A DNA stretch of 64,000 nucleotides from Leptodactylus fallax (GCA_947044405.1 CAMRHE010000035.1:5553501-5617500); one strand, 5' to 3'. Counted from the first letter of the stretch, positions 11,411-24,424 are shown. A program made the numbers and translations. Notes: generated from the letters alone by a model not told the origin.

Positions 11411-12143
11411 GCAGATGGGGTTAATGTACAGCTAGCAGCAGTCCCAGAGGGGGCCCCCGTGCTCCGGCCAGCGGATGCGGAGGCTGTGACAGGGGGAATT
11501 AACAGAGGAACTGGAGAAGACCGAGGCAAATATGGAGCCGCCGTGACAGAGAGCAGACTCGACGGTGCTGAGGTAGGTGCTTGATGGCTACCAGGTGCAG
11601 GTGGATCTGACCTTAGTTCAGTGCCAGGAGGAGCTAACAGAGGGGCCCTCAATAAGGGGTGCAGGGCTGCAGTGGGGGTGGAAGTAGCCAAGGGCAAGGA
11701 CATGATGGGGGTCCCCTCACCTCCTGGTGGTCCCTTGGGCTGCAGTGCAGGGGCAACCTCCGTTGGTCGCTGGCACCTGGGCGGCAGGGGGGCGGCGGCA
11801 GTGACGGACAGTCCTGCTCATGCGCCGCCGCCGACCCCGGCGACACAGGAGCCGAGCAGGGCCCAGACTCCTGAAGAATCCATGGCTCCAGGGAGCCAAG
11901 GGAGCAGGCCCCAGACACCGGAGGGGATAGGGGTGCCTCCGTTGCTGCAGCGGCTACGTGCGCCGGCGAGGCGCTTATAGAAGAGTCGCGCTGTGGAGCG
12001 GAGATGTCGGGCGCCATTTTGGAGGGCGCAGACTGAGATCTGGAGGCGCCCGGGCCCCGGAGGAATTTATCCATCGTGGGCCCCTTGGATGTCCTCGGAG
12101 GAGTGGAGGAGGACCTAGGAGGGTACCGCCGGGATTTGCCCAT
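11400..12143 (-). pseudogene. LINE ORF1, N-terminal part only
   Basis: The start is chosen at 12143 (MGKSRRYPPRSSSTPPRTSK), followed by TMDKFLRG. Short Lys/Arg/Ser-rich openings ending in a 'MDKFL'-like helix are typical for ORF1 of amphibian L1 relatives. The remainder is very rich in Pro, Ser and Ala and drifts through frames. The coiled coil and RNA-binding C-terminal domain expected in ORF1 are absent. Instead, near 11400 the sequence runs directly into the ORF2 linker. The low-complexity composition makes the protein call weaker than for ORF2. Confidence 0.6.
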
Positions 12144-12255
12144 AGTCCGGTGGGCTGAAGAGGTGCCGGTCAGCAAAATGCAGCGCTGGCTCGGGTGAGT
12201 CGGGGAAGGAGCTGAGGAGACAGCAACCTCACTCCGCCATAGCCAGGCCACGCCC

Positions 12256-12860
12256 CCCGGATAAATTAATGTGTTAATGTTTTTAACTGTGTTTTTCTTT
12301 TTTTAAAGTTTGTTTCACTTTTTTAATACTACTTTTTATCCTCCTAGGGGGCTTTAACTTGCGATCTTATGATCGCTTTTATATTGCACTGCAATACCTA
12401 TGTAGTGCGATGCATTACACTGCCTGTCATTTTCTGACAGGCATGACCTAATAGGATTATACCTAGGCAACACTGGGGGCTTCATTAGTTACTGCCATGT
12501 AAAGGCATCAGACTCCTGTAATCTTGTTCGCAGAGTGTTCCAATGCCTACAGGAGGGAGCCCCCTCCATTCAATGGTCCTTGACCATGACACCTAAGGGC
12601 TTGAATGCCCAGGATCAACGGTTTGCTAATTCCGAGTATTAGGAACAGGTGCATGGCTGTGAGTACACAGCTGGGTATCCATGTGTGAGACTTCGGGAGA
12701 CCCTGCATTATGTTACTGTAACTGACTTAGAAAGTCAATTGCAGAGGGATAAGGCCCATTGCAGTCCAACATAGAAAGTCTATGTTACTTTCATTGATTC
12801 ATAAAGAACCTTCATTTTTTACTTCCAAAGATAAAGATGTGTCCTGGCCATGTCATTAAC
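12256..12860. repeat. Fragment of a TTAA-type non-coding repeat
   Basis: T-rich sequence with 'cctcctagggggctttaacttgcgatc' followed by short inverted repeats ('gcctgtcattttctgacaggc') and 'ctgcaatac' motifs. The same order of motifs occurs at 21850-21960, and similar style is seen at the 3' side of the 5.2-kb element. It is likely the 3' part of a related repeat. No gene is recognised. Confidence 0.45.
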
Positions 12861-12882
12861 AAATAGGTGCATGGCTTATTTA

Positions 12883-13810
<928 letters not shown>

Positions 13811-14029
13811 TAGGTGGCCATACACTTTACATAATTGTTAAAACTTGTGTTCCTCTGGACCTCATACATCAGTCACTACAGGAAACTCCTGTTCTGGAAA
13901 CCGCTGAAAGGTGACATGTGATAATAGTAGTCCATGGGTGGTGAACCTCAAAAATTCTTAATGAGAACCAGTTCAGTCACCCCTATGTACATGCTTTTGT
14001 TTATTTTTATTTTATTACTTTAGGAGCCA

Positions 14030-14395
14030 CTCTGGGGCATTATACTGTGTAGAGGAGCAACTGTTGGACATTATACTGGGTTGAAAGACTACTGTGGGAC
14101 GTTAGACTGTGTTGATAGTGACTATGAGACATTATACTGGGTGGAGGGGCTACTGTGGGACATTATGCTATGTGGAGGACCACTATGGGAAATTATAGTA
14201 CATGGAGGGCTGTTATGGCACATTATACTGTGTTGGGGGGGCTACTATGGGATATTATATTGTGTGGAGTGTAGCTATGGGACAGTATACTGTTTGGGAG
14301 CCACTATGGAACATTATACTGCATGAAGGTCTGCTATGGAACATTATACCGCTTGGAGGGCTGTTATGGTACATTATTCTATGGAATGTTTTGCG
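14030..14395 (+). repeat. 31-bp minisatellite, locus 1
   Basis: Diverged tandem units of 31 bp with the theme CATTATACTGTGTGGAGGGG then CTACTATGGGA. For example, 'tatactg' recurs at 14041 and 14072. About eleven to twelve units are present. Loci 2 and 3 with the same period and theme lie at 28285-28440 and 50872-52230. Confidence 0.85.
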
Positions 14396-15109
14396 TGAAT
14401 GGGAATGGGGGGGTCCTTGCTTTCTTAACAACTCTGGCCCATGGTACCCTAATGGTAGAGTCCCATGAAGGAAAACGAGGAGGAATTTTAGGCCACCATC
14501 CACCTCAGATTCCTCTTCATTTTCCACCAACCTAAGTGGCAATATGCTGAAGCACAGCAACAGATCCAGATGAACGAACCTTATCTCGAGCCACAAACTC
14601 TGCAGCTGAAGCAAGATTAAGCTGGACACTTATTTTTTCAGCCTCCTGCTCCAATTTTTGCCTCTTATTAAATATAATGGAAAGCAGAATAAGGGAAGAA
14701 TCTGGCACTATTTTGGGCCAGGATCCAACTCAAAATTAGCATCCGATTCCGTCTTGAGAACATATCCTTAATCTGCCTCTGGTTACAGGATGTGTCTTGT
14801 AACAAGCTGAGCGCCTGTGAGTCCATCACATGACTACAACAGGTTTTCATCCTTTGGAATTAAAAATTAGCATCGAAGTTGAATGAAGGCAAAGATCTTT
14901 AAAGGTATGAAGAATTAATACAGTGGGTACTAAGGAAAATGGTATTATGTTATACAACCAATAGGAATAATTTGATAAAATCTGAACATATCTTTAATAT
15001 GTATTTTTAAATACTGCATTAAATTATTTTGAGTTAATTGAGGTTGCGGGATTCTTAGTGAAGAACAGCTACAATAAGAATCTATCACTCTGGAGGAATT
15101 GAACAATGC
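14396..15109. other. No feature recognised
   Basis: AT-leaning sequence with only short, unconvincing reading frames. Nothing in it was recognised as gene or repeat. Confidence 0.6.
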
Positions 15110-15113
15110 TTAA

Positions 15114-15452
15114 AGTGGTTGGCCAGGCTAAAATTTTATTTTTTAATTGGGCCAGGGGAGGTGAAAAAAAAAAAAAACATGCTCACCTATCCCAGGTGCT
15201 CTGTTGCCTTCCGTGCTTCCGGCGTAAGTCCCCACCTCGGCGGCCTAATGGAGAGACCTAAGGCCACCAATCAACGTCCTCAGTGGAAGGAACCCGGGTT
15301 GTTACAGCCGGCAAGGAATTCCACTGCAAAAAGAGCAGCAGGACTGGACTGCGCTGGGAACACACCGGAGCACCTGGGACAGATAAGTATTTTTTTTTTT
15401 TTCACCTCTCCTGGCCTAATTAAAAAATAATATTTTAGCCTGGATAACCTCT
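15114..15452. mobile_element. TTAA-flanked foldback MITE
   Basis: A 339-bp unit flanked by TTAA at 15110-15113 and 15453-15456. The two halves are inverted copies of about 130 bp. Left: AGTGGTTGGCCAGGCTAAAA, then 'ggccaggggaggtgaaaa' and 'cccaggtgctc'. Right, reversed: AGAGGTTATCCAGGCTAAAA with the same order. The flank and TTAAAG start resemble the amphibian T2/Kolobok-type MITEs. It has no coding capacity. Confidence 0.85.
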
Positions 15453-15476
15453 TTAATTTCACTGGCATTGGCAATA

Positions 15477-16901
15477 GAGTAATTCCATATCAAGTGGACC
15501 AGGGCTACCATCTCAGATTTTGATGAAATTTGGTACATAGTTTCTCTATGATATAAAATTAAGCTGTGCAAAATTTTAGTTCAAAAGACTAAAAATTGGA
15601 GGTTCTAGGGGACCTCAAATAAAGGGTTGCAAAACGTCACCTGAGCAAAAATGACATTTTGGGCCAACTTCCAGAAGCTGTAAACATGGAAGTTTTAGTA
15701 GTATAAGGGGGATATTTGGAGAACCAGCACAACTTTTAGGGCTTAATGAACTGGCAAAACCCCATGTTCCTAGTCCTCTTACTTTTTGCATGGTTTAGGC
15801 TCAAAAAACTAAACTGCAAAAATGAATTTACAGCGATGTTGAGGCTGCTGTAGTGTCAAAACTAGTTGGTCTTTCAGGTTGATTTTTGGTAGGTGTACAA
15901 AATACACGTAATGTAATGAGGCCTTCCAATTTTCAGCACTTTCCTTCAAGTGGGTGAAAAAATATAAGTGTTCTAAGTTGTTCTAAAAAGCATTTTTTCC
16001 TAATTTTTGCCTAATCTTTGATGCCCTATATCTCCAGTGGGACAACTTCAGTCTTCTTTCTTTTAGCACCATTAGACACTCAGGAGGCAGGAGGTACCAG
16101 AAGCGTGCAATTGGGCAATGAAACAAACAATTCCGCATTGCAACAGGGTCCACCAATCATAATTGGCCAAGTCGGTCATCCTAAACTGACTGCAGTTTTC
16201 TTTAAACCTGTTATGAAACCAGGCCTCATCCTTCCACAGCCTAAAAAACATTCCTGTATTTTCGTTTTCTTGAACACAGTTTTATAACATAATGTGTTCT
16301 TTATTTAAAAAATTGGTGTTTATTGAAAGAAAAATCACTTTTACTACACTTGTATCAAGGGTGTAGTGAAGAAATCACAGGATACTGCCCGCAAACATTT
16401 GAGGGCATTTTTTCAATCCTTATATGAAGAGACTACAAAATGAAAACAACATATTCTGATAGAAGGAAATCTGATCTTTCTAATGGTGCTAAAAGAACGA
16501 AGATTGAAGCTGTCCCACTGGAGATATAGGGCATCAAAGATAGCCAAAATTAGGCAAAAATGCTTTTTATACCAACTTGGAACGCTTATATTTTTTCAAC
16601 CACTTGAAGGAAAGTGCTGAAAATTGGAAGGCCTCATTATAGCCGTGTATTTAGTACACCTGCCAAAAATCAACCTGAAAGGCCAACTAGTTTTGACACT
16701 ACAGCAGCCTCAACATCGCGGTAAATTAATTTTTGCAGTTTTTTGATCCTAAACCATGCAAAAAGTAAGAGTCTTTTGAACTAAAATTTTGCACAGCTTA
16801 CTTTGATATCATAGAGAAACTATGTACCAAATTTCATCAAAATCTGAGATGGTGAGGTGGGGACGACCTTTAAAATTGGTCCACTTGACACAGAATGACT
16901 C
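15477..16901. mobile_element. Long-inverted-repeat DNA element of unassigned family
   Basis: The left arm (15477-16080) and right arm (16485-16901) are inverted copies. Shared landmarks are TCAAGTGGACCA, CCATCTCAGATTTTGATG, TTTTGCACAGCTTA, GACACTACAGCAGCCTCAAC, CACTTTCCTTCAAG and CCACTGGAGATATAGGGC. The left arm holds about 190 bp (near 15595-15787) absent from the right arm. The centre (16081-16484) is unique and has no recognised protein. Target duplications are not clear. Such arms suggest a foldback or hAT-like non-autonomous element, but the family is not recognised. Confidence 0.8.
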
Positions 16902-17591
16902 AGTACAGGGCTATTGAACACTTGCATATTGGTTGTTCAACAGACTAACTGATTGTGACTTTCCTGGTAGAGAGAAAAATTATCATCAGCTTAATATCAG
17001 AGGGCTTTTCTATAAAGAATGTAATTGTCTTAAGCAGACAACCCATTTAATGATGGTAAGAATTTTTTTCAAGATGTATGTATTTTTATTATGTAAATAT
17101 GCTCTGTATGGGAACTAGTACACCGCCAATTTTATCTAGCACATTTTATGTTATTTGAATTAAAAATGTGTAGCACACTACACTGTTTCAATACTCTGCT
17201 GTTTTGACTGCTTGGATATGTTTTCTTTGAAGATGGTCCAAATATGATGGGCAGAACATCAGGATTAACCAGAACAAAGAAATGGATAAAGAAGTATTTC
17301 TATCGGTTTAATTATTAGTTCAGGAGCCAGGATAAAGTAAGATGAAAGACCGATGCCCTACAGATTTTTTAATGCACTGTAGATTTCCATGGATTTTTAA
17401 TGCTTGTGCACATTCAATTCTTCATTTTTTTCAATTGGCTTGATTTGATTTGTCCTTTCAATGACCTCTTCACAGGAAGGATAGTAAAAATATTTATTCT
17501 TTGAACATTCATTTCAGGCATTGATCATTGATAGGACAATATAAAATTCACATTTTCCATAGGCTATTTTCTGCCATATTATCTTTTATAT
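16902..17591. other. No feature recognised
   Basis: AT-rich spacer between the long inverted repeat and the solo LTR, with no recognisable coding sequence or repeat. Confidence 0.6.
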
Positions 17592-18039
17592 TGTGAGAAA
17601 GTGAAGGGTGTGGTTTGGGAGAACAGGTATGTTCCAGCCAGGCAGTTAAAGGGTGTCTGGTAGAAGCCCACAGCAGGGAGGTCAGCTGACTAATTAAGGC
17701 CTGATATAGGCTGTGTGTTAGGACTAGGAGGTGTGGCACTACACTGAGGAACAATGTGAGCTCTGTAGCTGAACCTGCATTAAGGTAAATCTGTGCCACC
17801 CATCTAATGTAACCAGAGCAAGAGTCTGGCAGCCAGGCTCTTGTATAGAGAGGGGCTGTCTTTCCTTGTATTAGTTATTTCTCAGCCGAGAAGGTTTTGT
17901 TTTTCTGTTTGTGCCTTTGTAAAGGCAAAGCCTGTTATTTCACCTACAAGTGAATAAATGCTGAACTTGAGTGTGATCCAGTCTCTGTGTCCCTGTTTCC
18001 TGCACTGCTACCAAGCATCTACCTGAGCGGTTCCCTACA
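17592..18039 (+). mobile_element. Solo LTR
   Basis: The 448-bp block starts TGTGAGAAAG and ends CCCTACA, with 4-bp flanks ATAT on both sides (17588-17591 and 18040-18043). AATAAA is at 17953-17958, followed by a T/C-rich end. These are the traits of an LTR left after recombination. A related end on the minus strand at 54372 shares 'gcttggtagcag' and 'cagggacaca'. A Gypsy origin is plausible but not shown. Confidence 0.72.
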
Positions 18040-18043
18040 ATAT

Positions 18044-19455
18044 ATAAAAAAGTATTATCTACAGCACAATTCAAAGACAGAAAGCTGAAAAAATTAAAAG
18101 CTCACCAAACATAAACATTCTAAACAGATAGTGATAATGTAGCATATAACAAGAGTATGGATAAAGTAGTGAAGACAGTAGTGAAGAAAATATAAAAACA
18201 TGTGAAAGATATAGTATCTGAAAAAAAGCAAAGACAAATCTAAAAACTGTCACAGAAGCCTCTGCGTAGTACAGATTCATCATTTTACACCAATTGGAGT
18301 TGTTGGAGCTTTACTTTATCTCCTTATTCCTCTGATTTCATACACAATTTTCAAATAGAGTTTCTTTTTGTTGGATTCATTGTGAATGCAATGGAAGCTA
18401 ATTGTGGCATGCTCCATTAGGGCCCTTCTTGTAGAAATATTCTACCCTGGAAACATTGCTTCATCTAGCTAACCTGCTATGCATGCACTACAGGAGAAGA
18501 GATACAAATGGTAGGTAACCACACCTGGCTGTAGTATTAAGCATCAAGACAATATGTATATTTATATATACAATGTATAAATATACATGTATGAATGCAC
18601 ATAATCATACATAGTCACATATGCACAAATGAGAAGAAAAAGGAGAAGGGGAAAAAGGAAAAGAGGAGAGAGAGAAAAAAAATAATAAAAGAACAAAAAT
18701 AACATATCTCTCTTTCCAGAATCACAAAAATTATAATAGGATCTTTCTAAAATAGACATATCATTTAGGAAGTTAATCGAAGGATTCCACATTGTCAAAT
18801 CTTACTGCATCCAACTTTTCACCACACATGACCAGATTCATTCTGTCAACCACATTTTTGACATTCAAATGACCGTTTTTCCAGCTTTGAGCCACTTAAC
18901 ATACCAGCTGACAAAATATGCAGCACTAACTTATATTTCTTTATTGCCATCCATTCATACTTGTCGCCCAATATGAAAAATTGTTACAAAATTTAATTTT
19001 TTAAGCATGACAAAGGCATAGTTATAAGGGGTGCCCAGGACCCAAAGGGGTTCTCAAAAGTCTACCTTCTACATAAAGTATAGCACTATTTTAAATCACA
19101 CGAGGTAAGAAGAAGTCTCATTACATAGTTTGCATTGGGGCCCAGGAGCTTTAATTTACGCCTCTGAACAAGATTATTTGCTAATTTGCCTCAATTCTTT
19201 ATTTGAGATAGATTGGGGATATTAAAAAGGTTACAGAAGTGAAGCTAGCCTATGAGGACTACCACTTCACTTAGTAATCCATTTTTATGAAGTGTTCCTT
19301 ACTGCACCTGCATTTCTGGATTGAGGCCTAGTTATACTACAAATTGATCTACAATCAATTGCACCTTTACATTACTAGGTGATGAGGAAAAATTGTACAT
19401 TTAATTCTACATTGAACAAAACAACTCCAGGGTTTGTTTCTGCTTCAAATCCTAT
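18044..19455. other. AT-rich spacer with purine tract
   Basis: No gene is recognised. It holds an AT-rich tract at 18550-18600 and a purine-rich tract at 18629-18690 (GGAGAA/GAAAAAGG runs). Confidence 0.6.
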
Positions 19456-19733
19456 ATCAGGGCAGGGCCCCACGTGGTAGAAACGCAGCGGAAAAAAACA
19501 CAGCGTTTTACAGACAGCAAGGTGGATTGCATTCTAAGGAATCCCATCCACACCATGCAAAAAAATACGTGCTGCAGACACGCTGCAATTTCCAAAAACT
19601 GTTGTGGCTTTGGTAATCGCAGCTTGTCAATTATACCTACAGAGACGCCGGCGGTTTCCCTATAGGTATAATTGAAACAGAAAGACTTTTTGTGAAAAGC
19701 GCTGAGGGACGCTACTTGGGGACTTAGCCTAAA
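19456..19733. mobile_element. MITE, family D copy 1
   Basis: About 278 bp beginning GGGCCCCACGTGG and ending GGACTTAGCC. Internal words 'gcgttttacagac', 'aatcccatccacac' and 'tataggtataattgaa' recur in the same order in the copy at 20123-20393. It is non-coding. Confidence 0.75.
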
Positions 19734-20122
19734 AAAAAGAATTTTAAAACAAATAAGAAATATAAATAAACGTAAATACTTTCCATTAATTAGATTTTAG
19801 GGTTAACTTAAGATTTATTGTGCAATTAGGTAATATATAATATATTATTAGTAAACAAGCTGTTTATAACATAAAAAGTATGTAGTAAGCAACATTATGT
19901 CTACATCACCTGTCATAAGAAAATTGCAAGCCTTGCTGAATGTACAGTAAATATGTGTAGAAATAATTACTGTATAATCATAATCTTGGAGGAGTATGCA
20001 TAATAGCATTTAACATGGTTAGATTTACATAGTGAAAAAAAATACTGTAAAACATTTACATTCTGCTAATATTACTGAAGAGGATAGTATCAGGTGTGTT
20101 GGTGGAAAAGAATTAAATCAAT

Positions 20123-20393
20123 CTAGGGCCGAGGCCCCATGTGGCATAAATGCCGCAGTATGGCCGCAGCATTTTACAGATGGGATTGTAGCGAATCCCA
20201 TTCACACATTGCAGAAAAATACGCGCAACGTCAAGGTTTTGGAAATCGCAGCATGTCAACTATACCTATGGAAACACCAGCGGTTTCCATATAGGTATAA
20301 TTGAAGAGGAAAACTCTGTTGACTTTGTGTGAAAAGCGCTGCGGGGAAAAAATGCTATTGCGTTTCCACTGCACATGAGGCCTTAGCCTAAAA
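20123..20393. mobile_element. MITE, family D copy 2
   Basis: It begins GGCCGAGGCCCCATGTGG and ends CACATGAGGCCTTAGCC, so the ends are inverted copies. It contains an internal stem 'tatacctatggaaac' / 'gtttccatataggtata'. Same orientation as the copy 390 bp upstream. The superfamily is unassigned. Confidence 0.78.
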
Positions 20394-20984
20394 GAGATCA
20401 TAATCTACTAAGCAAAATGTGCTAAATTCTGTCTAGTGTTGTTCTAGCGTTAAATTTTATTATGTGTTTAAGCTACAATTTACTCCTACCTTTCTACAAC
20501 TCTCTATAAAAAGAGGTGTGGTTAAATTAAGTCATAACACACACTAATATTAAGAACATGTGCAATTTTTCTGGAACAAAATAAGGCAAATGCCCACAAT
20601 TAATTATCCAATTTTGATAAATGTGTTATGATTTATTAAAATGTTGCCACCTTGCATAGATAAGTATTACATATTAAGTATTACATGACTGTACGCAATA
20701 TAATGTAATATAATGTAATGTAATACAGTAGCACTGTCAGACAAAGAAAAGATTCTTCTACTAGAAAAAGGATTCTGTGGCTGTCCTCTTTTAATTACAT
20801 CACAAGCTTTGTTCTTTTCCCTTGTACACACAGGAGATATCATTTCCAAGGGGAATCAACTTCTAGAAATAGACTCTAGGAGTAAGAGATTGGCTCCAAA
20901 ATTTTTTTTTTGTTTGTTTGTTTTATGGCCCTTTATTGTGTCAGAGCTAGTAACTGTTTTAGTACAGCAGTACTAGTGCCCTGA
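20394..20984. other. AT-rich spacer
   Basis: Only short 'taatgtaatata' tandem words at 20695-20725 and a T/GTTT run at 20902-20923 are visible. No gene is recognised. Confidence 0.6.
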
Positions 20985-21970
20985 TTATAACCCCTTCCCG
21001 ACACAGTCATTTTTTTTATTTAGATTTTTTACTCCCCACCTTCTAAGTCATAAATTTTAATTTTTCCATTCATAGATCCATATGAGGGCTTCATTTTTGC
21101 AGCGAGAGATTTCGGTCGCGCTGACGGGAGGAAGTTGCAAAGAGGAGCAGAAGGTGTAAACAAGAAGGAAGAAGGGGGTGGCGATGCAGGGAGAGGTTGA
21201 TGACGTGGGTGTGATCGGAGCACAGGGGGAATGCCCCCTGTGCTCCGTGAAGGCTAATTTACATAACAAGAAAAAAGGCTTTTTCTGGACAACACCAGCA
21301 AGATTCAGGAAACAAAAGGTATGCCTACAATAGCCTTTCTAAAGCCTACATGAATATAGCTAAATATGGAAAATCTGAATGATAGACTTCCTTTAATATT
21401 CTGTGCGATGTACTGGGAAGCTGGAAAAACATTCAGACTGAGGTACAATCAGTCATTTATCTGTATTTTGTGGGTCGGCATGATTATAGCAAAGTTTTTT
21501 GTTATATTTTAACTCTTTAAAAATAATCCAAAAGTTTGCAAAAAAAAATTTTCTGGAGTTGTCATATTCTGACATTTTTATATTTCCATATACGGGACTG
21601 CATAAGGAATCTTTTTTGCAGGGCCAGATGTATTTTTAAGTATACCATTTTGGGAATGTCTGATCAGTTTTTATTCAAATTTTTATGGGAGGCGAAACGG
21701 TGAAAAAATGGCAGTTTACCCTATGGAAAAAATATTTTTATATTAAGTCTGTAGACTGGTCATTTTCAGAAGTAGGGATACCTAATGTGTGTGTGTTTTA
21801 CTTCATTTTTATATCTGATCTAGGGAAAGTGATTTAAACTTTAAATTTTTTTTTAAAATTTTTTAGACCACCTAGGGGTCTTGAACCCCAGGGGGTCTGA
21901 TCACTTATACAATACACTGCAATTCTAATGAGCTACAATGTATTGTGAACTCCCTATAGTTTCAGAAAAA
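20985..21970 (+). repeat. Diverged TTAA-type repeat containing a MITE end
   Basis: It begins AACCCCTTCCCGACAC, like the terminus of the 5.2-kb element, then 'ccatatgagggctt' at about 21080. A second element is interposed from about 21095 to 21396 and ends GACTTCCTTTAA (TTAAAGGRR type). The first repeat then resumes with 'gcgggtcgg'-like and 'gaccacctaggggtctt' motifs. The order parallels parts of 38640-39400 and 43960-44520. It is non-coding. Confidence 0.55.
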
Positions 21971-23225
21971 TGGCTTGAGTTATAATGAATCTGTCAAGCT
22001 TCCCCGACCCGTTCCACCCACATTCCCACAATTTGGCATATCATTCTTGTAGGCAAAAAAAAACTGGTGTAAAGGGATTGATGAATGTCCCCCACTGAGT
22101 ACAGTTGCATATAGAAACAAGCTCTTCAGCCTGCCTTTAGTCTCCCTGTCATGTATAAAGCTTTGTTTAGTGATTTTCTAACCATTCATAGACTTTTCTG
22201 CCAATTACCTCCTTCTGGCAGATTAGTGGGGGTGTCAGACCCCCACTAATCTGATATTGGTGAAATAGCCTAAGGACAGGCCTTTTAGGTTCTGACTGGC
22301 TTACAGGAAAACAGGTAAATCCCCTGGTAGGACCTCCAATACACATTCCCTGCATGAGTGCACAGTACATTACACACAAGGAACTGCATAAAGATCATTA
22401 GTATACAGAATTTCAACTAGCTATTGTTTTGTTTCCATATAATATATTGGGTAGATTTTTTAACAAACTGCATGGTTTATGGTTATATAGACACAACAAG
22501 TGGCTGAATTGACACTTAGGTGCCGAAGCAGGCAGAACTGTATCCTGCATCTTCTGGGTCCCACCTTCTCGACGTCTCTGCAGGAACTCCAATCATCTAT
22601 AGCAACTTGCCTGAGGCTTGTTTCAAAGAGTTAAGAGAGCCCAAGTTCAAGGCAAGAACTAGTCTGCAGGTTACTCACATGGCCCCCAGGAGTAAAACAG
22701 TCTGTGTTTAAGAATAGGCAGCAAGCTGCTAATGAAAAATGTGTGCCATGTAAAGTAATATTTGTAGGTTGTTCTACAATGCACCTACAGAATAAATTTT
22801 ACTGGGCATTGGGCATCCGAGTCTGACACTGAGGCCATCTATATCTATGCTGATTATAAGACACTAACATTGCTAAATGCTAAAATTTACAAAGCATGTT
22901 ATAAAAAAAATCTATATTGTTCTATTTTAATGCTACGAATAAAGAATCTATTAGAAATGCTGTACATGTGAATCACGTATTTTTTCACAAGCATTTTGAC
23001 ATATGATTTTGCTCTAAGATACTCCATTCGGCTTAATTTAATGATTGACATTCTGGTTTAGCTGTCCAGATCTTATTATTCTCCTTGGGAAATCTTTCAA
23101 TTTCATGGAGAAATTGCCTGATTCTGGGTAAGCTTCTATGGGATTATGTTTGCACCCTGTGTGCCTCTATGGTGAATGCCATTTTCATCTACACTCTGAA
23201 ATGCTTATTAAATGCAAAAATATAC
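21971..23225. other. Spacer with a small interspersed-repeat fragment
   Basis: No gene is recognised. Around 22215-22300 the sequence 'gtcagacccccactaatctg' with 'gaaatagcctaaggacagg' resembles a short amphibian interspersed repeat. It also forms a local inverted repeat around 'ttagtggggg' / 'cccccactaa'. Confidence 0.5.
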
Positions 23226-23480
23226 TGTTATATGCAAAAGTTTTGGCACCCCTTGTCAAATTACATTTTCTTTTGGATGTTCTATGGTACATGAAAATGA
23301 AAAGTTAACGCAATCTCTGCAGGAAAAAACTTGAATATAAAACTTGTTTGCAATCATTAATACATAATTACGTATGTTGGATTTGAAAAAAACAAAACAT
23401 ACAATATGCTATATGCAAAGATTTGGGCACCTTCCAGTTGTTTCTTTCATTAGAATCTACAAATAAACTCAAACCAGCAA
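23226..23480. mobile_element. Tc1-like terminal fragment
   Basis: Two direct sites 'tatatgcaaaagttttggca' (23231) and 'tatatgcaaagatttgggca' (23412) lie about 180 bp apart. This is the spacing of the double transposase-binding sites in Tc1 ends. No transposase coding is present, so it is a remnant or a small non-autonomous copy. Confidence 0.5.
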
Positions 23481-23531
23481 AATAAAGATTATAAAGGTAG
23501 TTAACACAAATTTACTATGCCAAATGACCTT

Positions 23532-23741
23532 TAGGTTAGGGTCCCACGCTGCAGAAAAGCTGCTTTTTTTGTTACAGATTTTGCTGTGGTTGTTGAGCCA
23601 AACCCTGGAGTGAGTATAGCAAAAGGGAGAAGTATAAGTGCTTCTCATATTTTTCCCATTCCTGTTGAAGCCACTCTTGTTTTTGGCCAAAAATATACAA
23701 TAAAAAAACATCTTTTTCCCCTATGTGGGACCTCAGCCTTA
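23532..23741. mobile_element. Small MITE
   Basis: The left end TTAGGGTCCCACGCTGCAG and the reversed right end TTAAGGCTGAGGTCCCACAT are imperfect inverted repeats around 210 bp. It is non-coding and possibly related to family D. Confidence 0.55.
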
Positions 23742-24420
23742 ATCATTAGTTTTGGTTATATTCCTTATAATTTACCCCTTATAATTAAAAATTTGGCACA
23801 TGATTTGTTTGAAATACGGCAATAGGCACTGTATGTCCAGACAACATTAATATAAAGAGGTTATTCACTTTTTTTTTTTAATTAATGTCCTATCCATAAA
23901 ATAGCAAAACAGTTTTAGATCGGCAGTGGTCCATCTGTTAGGACAAATTCACTGTGATGGTGTGAGCTGCAGTGCTCACTCGCCATATTTTTACTAGTAG
24001 TGGTTGTGAATAATGCAGTCTGTGTCCAATTTTTATGCTTTTATTGATTTTTTTCATACACAAACATATCCATTACATTATACATAGAACTAACAATAGC
24101 CATTTTACCTTATATCCCCTACCCTACCTCCCTTCCCTTCATGTCCTCATTGGGTGACATTACACTGACTCCTAAGCGTCTTTTTATATCTTTAGTAGTT
24201 TTTCCAAAATGTATTTTGTCTTCTTTATGTTTGGGGATATTGGGGCAGATTTTTGTAAGAGTTTCATTTGCTAGGCCCTGACTGGGGTAGGGCATGACTG
24301 ATTTATGAAGATTTTCCAGTCTCTTCATAAATCAGTCACATGTCCTTGCACCTGAATGGAGATCTATGCCAGTTAGATTTCCATTATAAGTCATACAGTA
24401 CTTGAAAACGTGGGTTATAA
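23742..24420 (-). repeat. Spacer with possible L1-type LINE 3' UTR remnant
   Basis: At 24036-24120 the minus strand has an AATAAA-bearing, A-rich end ('gaaaaaaatcaataaaagc'). It resembles the tail at 44660-44720 of a recognised LINE. No coding sequence is left. Confidence 0.35.
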
Positions 24421-24424
24421 TTAG

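Larger units (their letters stand above)
7885..12255 (-). mobile_element. L1/Tx1-type LINE with internal deletion
   Basis: A non-LTR retrotransposon on the minus strand. From high to low coordinate it contains an ORF1 N-terminus, ORF2 from the linker after the endonuclease to the C-terminus, and a 3' UTR with an AATAAA signal at 7936-7941. The ORF1 C-terminal half and the entire ORF2 endonuclease are missing. The right end lies at about 12255 after 'ggccacgcccccc', a GC-rich start. The exact 3' end near 7885-7925 is uncertain because no clean poly(A) remains. Confidence 0.85.

Noticed and set aside
11649..12251. 200-residue Pro/Ser-rich frame as a host gene exon
   Set aside because: Position and start fit ORF1 of the adjoining LINE, and no splice sites or other exons are seen.
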